Shown here piece after piece: positions 57,749 through 64,000 of a DNA stretch of 64,000 nt. Position 1 is the stretch's first letter. Each line of letters starts with the position of its first letter. The stretch lies in contig NZ_BMYO01000001.1 of NCBI RefSeq assembly GCF_014652315.1, forward strand, positions 186,001-250,000. The letters run 5' to 3'. A model generated the notes under the pieces. That model was not told where the DNA came from. It searched no databases and was given only the letters and a program-made list of their open reading frames with translations. Both the position numbers and the translations under genes were made by a program. The DNA comes from Jeongeupia chitinilytica (GTDB lineage Bacteria; Pseudomonadota; Gammaproteobacteria; Burkholderiales; Chitinibacteraceae).

Positions 57749-58297
57749 ATGCCACTGCAGCATCGGGTCATGGACGACGGCACCGGCGCATGGAAACCGG
57801 TGCCGATGTCGTCGGTGGCCATGGTGCTGCTGCTCACCGTATGGCTCCTGTATTTCGCACTGAGCGGTGACCGCTGGGTGCCGCTGCTGGACGGGGCCAA
57901 CCTGCTGATTCACGAAGCAGGCCACCCGGTTTTCGGGGTGCTGTCCGAGCGCCTGATGGTTTACGGCGGCACGCTGGGGCAACTGGTGTTCCCGCTGGCG
58001 GCGCTGTACCAGTTCCGTCGTCAGCGCGATGCGGTCGGCAGTACGGTGGCCGTCATCTGGCTGGGGGAGAACGGTTTGAACATCGGCCGTTACATGGCCG
58101 ATGCACGTGCACAGCTGTTGCTGCTGGTGGGCAATGGCGACCGATTGCACGACTGGACGGACATCCTCTCGCGCTGGGGATTGTTGCGTTTCGATACCAT
58201 GCTCGGTAGCCTGCTTCGGCTGCTGGGCGTGCTGCTGATTCTGGCGGCGCTGGTCTGGTTGTTCCAGCAGGCCCGGCGCGCCAAACCGATGGATTGA
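57749..58297 (+). CDS. Uncharacterised membrane protein with HEAGH (HExxH) motif
   Basis: 182-residue membrane protein with three or four hydrophobic segments. LLIHEAGHPVFGVLSERLMVYGGTLGQLVFPL places an HExxH zinc-site motif (HEAGH) at the end of a hydrophobic stretch, as in site-2/M50-like proteases, though there is no clear NPDG or LDG third-ligand motif. A helix-rich C-terminus ends with an Arg/Lys-rich tail. I do not recognise a named family; protease activity is not established. Only 9 bp separate it from hpnD, so it is probably cotranscribed with squalene genes. Confidence 0.6.
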   Translation: MPLQHRVMDDGTGAWKPVPMSSVAMVLLLTVWLLYFALSGDRWVPLLDGANLLIHEAGHPVFGVLSERLMVYGGTLGQLVFPLAALYQFRRQRDAVGSTVAVIWLGENGLNIGRYMADARAQLLLLVGNGDRLHDWTDILSRWGLLRFDTMLGSLLRLLGVLLILAALVWLFQQARRAKPMD

Positions 58298-58306
58298 AGA
58301 CTGACT

Positions 58307-59143
58307 GTGACACCGGATCAATACTGCGAAGACAAGGCCGCCCAGAGCGGTTCCAGCTTCTACTACAGCTTCCGCTTCCTGCCCGAAGAGAAACGCCGCG
58401 CGATCACCGCGCTGTATGCGTTCTGTCGCGAGGTCGACGACGTGGTCGACGAGACGCACGACGAGGGCGTCGCGCGCACCACGCTGAACTGGTGGCGCGG
58501 CGAGGTCGACCAGCTCTACGCGGGCAGCCCGCAGCATCCGGTGACACGCGCGCTGCTGCCGGTGCTCAAGACCTTCAACCTGAGCCGCGAGCATTTCCTC
58601 GAAATCATCGACGGCATGGAAATGGATCTCGATCAGGCGCGCTATGCCAGCTTCAAGGACCTGCAGCTCTATTGCTACCGGGTCGCCTCGGTCGTCGGAC
58701 TGATGGCCGCCGAAATCTTCGGCTACACCGACCGCAAGACACTGAAGTACGCGCACGATCTCGGCATCGCCTTCCAGCTGACCAACATCATCCGCGATGT
58801 CGGCGAAGACGCGCGTCGCGGCCGGCTCTATCTGCCGGTCGACGAGCTGCAGCGTTTCAACGTGCCTGCTGCCGACGTGTTCAACTTCCGCCAGACCGCC
58901 GAGTTCAAGTCGCTGATGGCGTTCCAGATCGACCGCGCCGAACAGTACTACCGTCAGGCGTTCGAGCTGCTGCCCAAGGCCGACCGCAAGGCGCAGCGCC
59001 CGGGCCTGCTGATGGCGGCGATCTACCGCGCGACGCTCGACGAAATCCGCCGCGACGGCGCCGACAAGGTGCTGAACCAGCGCTTGAGCCTGACGCCGAT
59101 CCGCAAGCTGTGGCTGGCGTGGCGCACCTGGTGGTTCGGCTGA
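58307..59143 (+). CDS. hpnD: Presqualene diphosphate synthase HpnD
   Basis: 278-residue squalene/phytoene synthase family enzyme joining two farnesyl diphosphates to presqualene diphosphate. Asp-rich motifs DDVVDE (44-49) and NIIRDVGEDARRGR (Asp164/Asp168) are intact, with YCYRVASVVGLM typical of HpnD. GTG start at 58307 with GAAGA upstream. Works with hpnC (6.4 kb) and hpnE (next gene). Confidence 0.93.
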   Translation: MTPDQYCEDKAAQSGSSFYYSFRFLPEEKRRAITALYAFCREVDDVVDETHDEGVARTTLNWWRGEVDQLYAGSPQHPVTRALLPVLKTFNLSREHFLEIIDGMEMDLDQARYASFKDLQLYCYRVASVVGLMAAEIFGYTDRKTLKYAHDLGIAFQLTNIIRDVGEDARRGRLYLPVDELQRFNVPAADVFNFRQTAEFKSLMAFQIDRAEQYYRQAFELLPKADRKAQRPGLLMAAIYRATLDEIRRDGADKVLNQRLSLTPIRKLWLAWRTWWFG

Positions 59144-59335
59144 AAATCCGCGCATGAACCTGCTGCGCACACGCAGGATTGCGTTGTGCGCTTCTCGCCA
59201 TCCTCATGGGCCACATGCCCATTCCGGTGGCTGCGATGCTGACGCCTTGTCCTGCCCGTGCTCGCGACGGTTCCTGTGCGGATTCGGTTTTTGCCGCGCA
59301 TCGCGTCACGCCTTGATACGAGCAGCCACTGCATC
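59144..59335 (+). other. 192-bp spacer between hpnD and hpnE, no supported gene
   Basis: Two small open frames exist. One is ATG 59154 (61 codons, rich in Cys/His/Arg with no recognisable domain). The other is TTG 59179-59316 (45 codons; hydrophobic start LRCALLAILMGHMPIPVAA, then two Cys). Neither has a convincing ribosome binding site. It may be decayed coding sequence or a leader for hpnE. Confidence 0.4.
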
Positions 59336-60658
59336 ATGACGACCACCATTCAATGCGCCCGGGGCGCAGCAAAACACATCGCCGTCCTCGGTGGCGGCTA
59401 CGCCGGCATGGCCGCAGCGGTCGAGCTGGCCGACGCCGGCCTGCGGGTGACGGTATTCGAAGCCGGCCCGGTGCTCGGCGGCCGGGCGCGGCGGGTCACC
59501 ATCGACGATCGCGAGATCGACAACGGCCAGCACCTGCTGATTGGCGCATATTCCGAACTGCTGGGCCTGATGCGCCGCGTCGGTGTCGATCCGGACGCGG
59601 CCTTCCTGCGCACGCCGCTCGATCTGGCCGTTGTGCCCGGATTCCGGCTGCGCGCGCCGCGTCTGCCGGCGCCACTGCACCTGGCCGCAGCGCTGATTGG
59701 TGCGCAAGGCCTGAGCTGGCCCGAGCGCTGGGCGCTGATCCGGGCGATGCGTGCAGCCGAGGGCGCGCGCTGGCGGCTGGGTACAGATCTGCCGGTCAGC
59801 GACTGGCTGAACACGCAGCGGCAGCCCGAGCGGCTGGTCGAGGCATTCTGGCGGCCGCTGACCGTCGCCGCGCTGAACACGCCCCTGGAAACCGCGTCGA
59901 CGCAGGTGCTGTTCAATGTGCTGCGCGACAGCCTGGGCGGATCGCGTTCGGCGTCCGATCTGCTGTTTCCGAAACTCGATTTCTCCGCACTGTTTCCCGA
60001 TGCCGCTGCCGCCTACGTGGCGGCGCGTGGTGGCCAAGTCCGTCTGGGCACGTCGGCCAGGCAGATCGAGCGTGACGGCGACGGCTGGCGGGTCAATGGC
60101 GAAGCCTTCGACGGCGTGATCTGCGCCTTGCCGCCACACCGTGCCGGCATGGTGCTGGCCGGCGTCGATGCGGCGCTGGTCGCGCGACTGGCTGCGTGGG
60201 ACTACCAGCCCATCGTCACCGTCTATCTGCAGTACCCGGCTTCGGTGACCCTGCCACAGCCGATGCTCGGCATCGCAGCCGGCATCAGCCAGTGGATCTT
60301 CGATCGCGGCCGGACGCACGACCAGCCGGGGCTGATTGCCGTGGTGCTGTCGGCACGTGGCGCGCATTCGTCATGGACACAGGCGCAACTGGTTGCCGAA
60401 GTCGTCCCCGAGCTGGATGCGCACTTCGGCTGGGGCGAGCCGGGCTGGCGGCGGGTGATCGCCGAAAAGCGCGCCACCTTCGCCGCGACGCCGGATCTCT
60501 GGCGGCCGACGAATGCGACCGGCGAGCCGACCCTGTGGCTGGCCGGTGACTACACCGCCGGCGACTATCCGGCGACGCTCGAAGGCGCAATCCGCAGCGG
60601 CCGGACGGCGAGCCGTGGGATAATCGCTGCATTCACGAAAGCGGAAACAACGACATGA
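59336..60658 (+). CDS. hpnE: Hydroxysqualene dehydroxylase HpnE (FAD-dependent)
   Basis: 440-residue FAD-dependent amine-oxidase-fold enzyme that reduces hydroxysqualene to squalene. The FAD-binding Rossmann motif is AVLGGGYAGMAAAVELADAG with the downstream Glu in VTVFEAG and GGRARR; the C-terminal FAD motif is LWLAGDYTAGDYPATLEGAIRSGRTAS. HpnE rather than a carotenoid desaturase is inferred from hpnD upstream and length. ATG 59336 is the likely start. The stop overlaps the ATG of the next gene (ATGA). Confidence 0.9.
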   Translation: MTTTIQCARGAAKHIAVLGGGYAGMAAAVELADAGLRVTVFEAGPVLGGRARRVTIDDREIDNGQHLLIGAYSELLGLMRRVGVDPDAAFLRTPLDLAVVPGFRLRAPRLPAPLHLAAALIGAQGLSWPERWALIRAMRAAEGARWRLGTDLPVSDWLNTQRQPERLVEAFWRPLTVAALNTPLETASTQVLFNVLRDSLGGSRSASDLLFPKLDFSALFPDAAAAYVAARGGQVRLGTSARQIERDGDGWRVNGEAFDGVICALPPHRAGMVLAGVDAALVARLAAWDYQPIVTVYLQYPASVTLPQPMLGIAAGISQWIFDRGRTHDQPGLIAVVLSARGAHSSWTQAQLVAEVVPELDAHFGWGEPGWRRVIAEKRATFAATPDLWRPTNATGEPTLWLAGDYTAGDYPATLEGAIRSGRTASRGIIAAFTKAETTT

Positions 60659-61407
60659 GCGAGTGGAAAGACTACCAGGTGCCCGCCGACGCCTTTACCG
60701 GCCGGGTCATTCTCGTCACCGGTGCCGGTCAGGGGGTGGGCGCCGCAGCGGCGCGCGCGCTGGCGCGGCAGGGGGCAACGGTCATCCTGCTCGGCCGCAG
60801 CGAAAAGAAACTGACCCGCGTCTACGACGACATCGTCGCCGCCGGCGGACCCGAGCCGGCGGCGGTGCCGATGGATCTGGCGAAGATCGGCGAATCCGAA
60901 ATCGCCCAGCTCGGTGTACTGATCAACAAGGAATTCGGCCGGCTCGACGGCATCCTGCATGCCGCCAACGGTTTCACCTTCCTGTCGCCGCTGTCGAACC
61001 AGAAGCTCGACGAATGGGTCGAGCAGTTCCGCGTCAACGTTGCGGCGCCGTTCGCGATCACCCGTGGGCTGATGCCGCTGCTGACGCAGGCGCCCGACGC
61101 CGCCGTACTGGTAATCGGCGAGGAGCACGCGCTCGATGCCAAGGCCTACTGGGGCGGTTTCAGCGTGTCGAAGATCGGCCAGCAGAACTGGGTCAAAATC
61201 GCTGCCGACGAGTGGGAGGCATATCCGCAACTGCGAATCAACTGGCTGATCCCGGGGGCGATCCATTCGCCGTTCCGCACCAAGTCGCATCCGGGCGAGT
61301 CGCCGGACACGCTGCCGGGCATCGAAGCCCTTGTTCCATCACTGCTTTACTGGCTCGGGCCGGCCAGTCACGGTCAGAGCGGACAGACGTTGTTGTTCAG
61401 GAATTAA
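60655..61407 (+). CDS. SDR-fold protein, YciK-like, with catalytic residues replaced
   Basis: 250-residue short-chain dehydrogenase/reductase fold related to E. coli YciK. The nucleotide site is intact: VTGAGQGVGAAAARALARQGATVILLGRSEKK (part: TGAGQGVG) and the Arg/Ser after the second strand favour NADP. At the catalytic positions the usual Ser is replaced (VIGEEHALDA) and the YxxxK Tyr is Phe (GGFSVSK). NNAG is HAANG. So it may be a non-catalytic binder or use another acid. It overlaps hpnE by 4 nt, suggesting a link to squalene or isoprenoid metabolism (inference). Confidence 0.82.
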   Translation: MSEWKDYQVPADAFTGRVILVTGAGQGVGAAAARALARQGATVILLGRSEKKLTRVYDDIVAAGGPEPAAVPMDLAKIGESEIAQLGVLINKEFGRLDGILHAANGFTFLSPLSNQKLDEWVEQFRVNVAAPFAITRGLMPLLTQAPDAAVLVIGEEHALDAKAYWGGFSVSKIGQQNWVKIAADEWEAYPQLRINWLIPGAIHSPFRTKSHPGESPDTLPGIEALVPSLLYWLGPASHGQSGQTLLFRN

Positions 61408-61448
61408 GCATTCCTCATGTCAATAGTTACTATGAACTTATTGCGAAA

Positions 61449-61576
61449 ATGAGACACTTACACGTGTGACTCGGGCGCAAGCCCGGAGCAAATCGGTTTG
61501 AGCGAAGCCGTTTTGCTTGAGCGTCTCATCTCTCCCTGTAGCAAGTTCCACCCCGCCGCGTGCGGGGTGTTTTTTT
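61449..61576 (+). ncRNA. Candidate structured small RNA (three-way junction plus terminator)
   Basis: Closing stem ATGAGAC (61449-61455) / GTCTCAT (61523-61529). Inside it is a hairpin CGGGC-GCAA-GCCCG (61472-61485, GNRA loop) and a long hairpin AGCAAA-T-CGGTTT (61487-61499) / AAGCCG-T-TTTGCT (61505-61517) with one T-T mismatch. A free 8-bp palindrome ACACGTGT lies in the first junction strand. A short linker leads to an intrinsic terminator ending at 61576. No open frame or known RNA family is recognised. The promoter is unclear; the AT-rich stretch 61408-61445 is the likely region. Confidence 0.5.
61549..61576 (+). terminator. Intrinsic terminator at the end of the RNA candidate
   Basis: CACCCCGC (61549-61556), loop CGCGT, GCGGGGTG (61562-61569), seven T's. 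It could also serve the upstream SDR operon. Confidence 0.92.
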
Positions 61577-61629
61577 GTCCGTGCACCGCGCAAGGCCATG
61601 CTAGCCTCGGGGCAACAGGAGGAGTCGGG

Positions 61630-61956
61630 ATGAACAGGGACGCATTGCTGAACATGCTGGCGAGCGGGCGCGACAATCCCATGCTGCGGTTGTCGCTCGG
61701 CACGCTGTATCTGGGCGAGGGCGACGCGGTCACCGCGGCCGAACACCTGCGCAAGGCCATCGAACTCGATCCGGCGTACTCGGCCGCGTACAAGCTGCTC
61801 GGCAAGGCGCTGCTGCAGGCAGGCCGGAGCGATGACGCCGAGGTCGCGTGGCAGGACGGACTGGCGGTGGCCGAGCGCCGTGGCGACATGCAGACCGTGC
61901 GAGAAATCACAGTCTTCCTCAAGCGCATCGCCAAGGCGCGCAGCGCACCCGACTGA
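61630..61956 (+). CDS. Small TPR-repeat protein
   Basis: 108-residue soluble protein made of two to three tetratricopeptide repeats (about 10-90): NPMLRLSLGTLYLGEGDAVTAAEHLRKAIELDP and AYSAAYKLLGKALLQAGRSDDAEVAWQDGLAVAE show the W/LG-Y-A-P spacing (for example LGTLYLGEGD, LGKALLQAGR). A protein-interaction role is likely; partner unknown. Strong ribosome binding site AGGAGGAG. Upstream of the helicase gene with an 84-bp gap. Confidence 0.82.
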   Translation: MNRDALLNMLASGRDNPMLRLSLGTLYLGEGDAVTAAEHLRKAIELDPAYSAAYKLLGKALLQAGRSDDAEVAWQDGLAVAERRGDMQTVREITVFLKRIAKARSAPD

Positions 61957-62040
61957 GCCGCACCGGCGGGCCATTTTGCCGGGATGCGGCACGGCGTTGC
62001 CGGTACAATTCGGCATGCGATTCTTTCCCCGTTTTCCGTC

Positions 62041-63996
62041 ATGACGCTTGCCGAGCTTTTCGCCGACAACGGCCCGCTGGCCGAGGCTTTTCCCGGCTAC
62101 AAGCTGCGCCCGCAACAGCTGCAGATGGCCGAGGCTGTCGAGTCCACACTGAACGAGCGCGGCCAGCTGATCGCCGAGGCTGGCACCGGCACCGGCAAAA
62201 CCTTTGCCTACCTCGTGCCGGCGCTGCTGTCCGGCGGCAAGGTCATCGTTTCGACCGGTACCAAGACACTGCAGGACCAGCTGTTCGCGCGCGACATTCC
62301 GACCGTGCGCGACATCCTCAAGGTGCCGGTGACGATCGCGCTCCTGAAGGGGCGTGCCAACTACGTCTGCCATTACCACCTCGAGCAGGCGCGGCACAAC
62401 GGCCGCTTCCGCAGTCGCGAGGACATCGTCGACCTGCAGAAGATCGAGCACTACGCAAAGCTGACCCAGTCCGGCGACAAGGCCGGCTGTACCGGCGTCG
62501 CGGAAAATGCGGCGATCTGGTCGCAGGTGACCAGCACGCGCGACAACTGCCTCGGCCAGGACTGCCCGCACCACAAGGACTGCTTCGTGCTCAAGGCGCG
62601 CAAGGACGCGCAGGAGGCCGACGTCGTTGTCGTCAACCATCACCTGTTCTTCGCCGACGTCTGGCTGCGCGACGAAGGCGCGGGCGAGCTGCTGCCGGCA
62701 TGCAACGCGGTGATCTTCGACGAGGCGCACCAGCTGCCCGAAGTCGCCAGCCTGTTCTTCGGCGAAACCGTCGCATCTGGCCAGCTGGTCGAGCTGGCGC
62801 GCGATGCACGCGCCGAGGCCCTGGTCGTGGCCAAGGATTACGTCCATCTGCCGCAGGCGGCCGAAGCGCTGGAGAAGGTCGTCCGCGACTTCCGGCTTGC
62901 GTTCAAGCCCGAGCCGGCCAAGCATCCGCAGCACGAGCTGGCCGACAAGTACCCGAAGTACGCCGAAGCACTCGACGCGCTGGTGCTCAAGCTGACCGAA
63001 CTCGCGGGCCAGCTGGAAAAGCAGGCCGAGCGTGGCGAATCGCTGGCCAAATGCTTCGAGCGTGCCAAGACGCTGCGCGAAACGCTGGCGCTGTGGTGCG
63101 AGCCCGACGACAAGGACGCGGTGCACTGGATCGACATCACGCCGAACGGCTTCCTGCTACACGCGACGCCGCTGAACATCGCCGAGCTGTTCCGCAAGCA
63201 GCTCTACGCCGGCCAGAAGGCGTGGGTGTTCGCGTCGGCGACGCTGGCGGTCAACAACAGCTTCAAGCACTTCCAGCACGAGCTGGGCCTGTGGGATGCG
63301 CGCTGCGAAACCTGGGACAGCCCGTTCGACTACAAGCAGCAGGCCGCGCTCTACGTGCCGCGTGACATGCCGCAAGCCAACTCGCCCGAGTTCACCGCCA
63401 AGGTGGTCGAGCGCGCCTGGCCACTGCTGCAACTGACGCAAGGCCACGCCTTTCTGCTGTTCACGTCGCTGCGGGCCATGCGCGAGGCGCACGAACTGGT
63501 GACGCAAAGGCTCAAGGATGCCGGGCTCGACTGGCCGGTCTTGCTGCAGGGGCAGGGCAGCCGGACCGAACTTCTCGACAAGTTCCGTGCCTCACCGAAT
63601 GCCGTTCTGGTGGCCAGCCAGACGTTCTGGGAAGGCATCGACGTGCGCGGCGAACAACTGTCGCTGGTGGTGATCGACAAGCTGCCGTTCTCGCCGCCCG
63701 ATGATCCGGTGCTGTCGGCGCGGGTGGAGCAGCTGGCCAAGGAAGGCCGCAACGCCTTCATCGACTACCAGCTGCCGCATGCGGCGATCACGCTCAAGCA
63801 GGGGGCCGGACGGCTGATCCGCGACGAGACCGACACCGGCATCCTGATGATTGCCGACAACCGGCTGGTCGACAAACCCTACGGCAAGGTGCTGTGGAAG
63901 AGCCTGCCGCCGATGTTCCGCACCCGCGAACTCGATACCGTTCAACGCTTCTTCGAGGCAAAGCGCCAGCATGGCCGCGAAACGCAAGACAACTAG
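62041..63996 (+). CDS. ATP-dependent DNA helicase, YoaA/DinG (XPD-like) family
   Basis: 651-residue superfamily 2 helicase. Walker A AEAGTGTGKTFAYL, iron-sulfur cluster domain with four Cys (110, 170, 175, 181; YVC...DNC..QDC....KDC), DEAH box VIFDEAHQLPEV, and C-terminal motifs GVEQ/QGSRTELLDKF, FWEGIDVRGEQLSLVVIDKLPF and QGAGRLIRDETDTG. Unwinds DNA 5'-3' during damage tolerance (YoaA works with the clamp-loader chi subunit in E. coli). Length and Fe-S site favour YoaA over the longer DinG. ATG 62041 is the start; the gene is complete and ends 4 nt before the window edge. Confidence 0.9.
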   Translation: MTLAELFADNGPLAEAFPGYKLRPQQLQMAEAVESTLNERGQLIAEAGTGTGKTFAYLVPALLSGGKVIVSTGTKTLQDQLFARDIPTVRDILKVPVTIALLKGRANYVCHYHLEQARHNGRFRSREDIVDLQKIEHYAKLTQSGDKAGCTGVAENAAIWSQVTSTRDNCLGQDCPHHKDCFVLKARKDAQEADVVVVNHHLFFADVWLRDEGAGELLPACNAVIFDEAHQLPEVASLFFGETVASGQLVELARDARAEALVVAKDYVHLPQAAEALEKVVRDFRLAFKPEPAKHPQHELADKYPKYAEALDALVLKLTELAGQLEKQAERGESLAKCFERAKTLRETLALWCEPDDKDAVHWIDITPNGFLLHATPLNIAELFRKQLYAGQKAWVFASATLAVNNSFKHFQHELGLWDARCETWDSPFDYKQQAALYVPRDMPQANSPEFTAKVVERAWPLLQLTQGHAFLLFTSLRAMREAHELVTQRLKDAGLDWPVLLQGQGSRTELLDKFRASPNAVLVASQTFWEGIDVRGEQLSLVVIDKLPFSPPDDPVLSARVEQLAKEGRNAFIDYQLPHAAITLKQGAGRLIRDETDTGILMIADNRLVDKPYGKVLWKSLPPMFRTRELDTVQRFFEAKRQHGRETQDN

Positions 63997-64000
63997 AAAA

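Overview
This is a GC-rich, densely coding chromosomal segment of housekeeping genes. Gene content points to a betaproteobacterium, most likely Neisseriales (Chitinibacteraceae/Chromobacteriaceae-like). The markers are secG / tRNA-Leu(GAG) / nuoA-N closed by a DUF2818 gene, pheS-pheT-ihfA-merR-tRNA-Pro, yhbY divergent from rlmE-ftsH-folP-glmM, DUF1841, and hpnC/D/E squalene synthesis. I see no insertion sequence, prophage, CRISPR array or rRNA operon. No gap between genes exceeds about 225 bases, so there is no long unexplained stretch.

Layout. 0-13 kb is a mosaic of short units: end of tldD, DUF3088, a CoA-hydrolase-like protein, a Bax-inhibitor-like membrane protein, a DctS/FixL-like two-component pair, comEA, hpnC with a nuclease, lptM/cyaY, a BepA-like protease, DUF1841, glutathione peroxidase and a caspase-like C13 membrane protein. 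13-24 kb holds carAB, greA, DUF4149, yhbY, rlmE, ftsH, folP and glmM. 24-28 kb holds the phosphate transporter pstSCAB on the minus strand and divergent tpiA. 28.6-44 kb holds secG, tRNA-Leu and the 14-gene complex I operon plus DUF2818. 44-52 kb is the translation block: tRNA-Val, thrS, infC, rpmI, rplT, pheS, pheT, ihfA, merR and tRNA-Pro. 52-64 kb holds dbpA, an MFS pump with a divergent LysR regulator, then aroC, a lipoprotein, an HExxH membrane protein, hpnD, hpnE, an SDR-like protein, a TPR protein and a YoaA/DinG-type helicase.

The most interesting signals are in RNA leaders and spacers. (1) Between tRNA-Val and thrS lies what reads as a complete ribosome-mediated attenuator. It has a 10-codon leader peptide with three Thr codons and a good ribosome binding site, mutually exclusive 1:2 / 2:3 / 3:4 helices, and an intrinsic terminator before thrS. 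(2) The carAB leader combines a near-consensus promoter, a predicted AATTTTGC start of the kind used for UTP-sensitive slippage in enteric pyrimidine genes, and an intrinsic terminator 16 nt into the transcript. (3) Positions 61449-61576 hold a probable structured small RNA (three-way junction plus terminator) with no match I recognise. (4) greA appears to have a tandem-hairpin leader. (5) infC starts with the rare codon ATA.

Functional links: hpnC (6.4 kb) and hpnD/hpnE (58-60 kb) together make squalene although they are 51 kb apart. comEA indicates DNA-uptake capacity. nuo and pst supply respiration and phosphate import.
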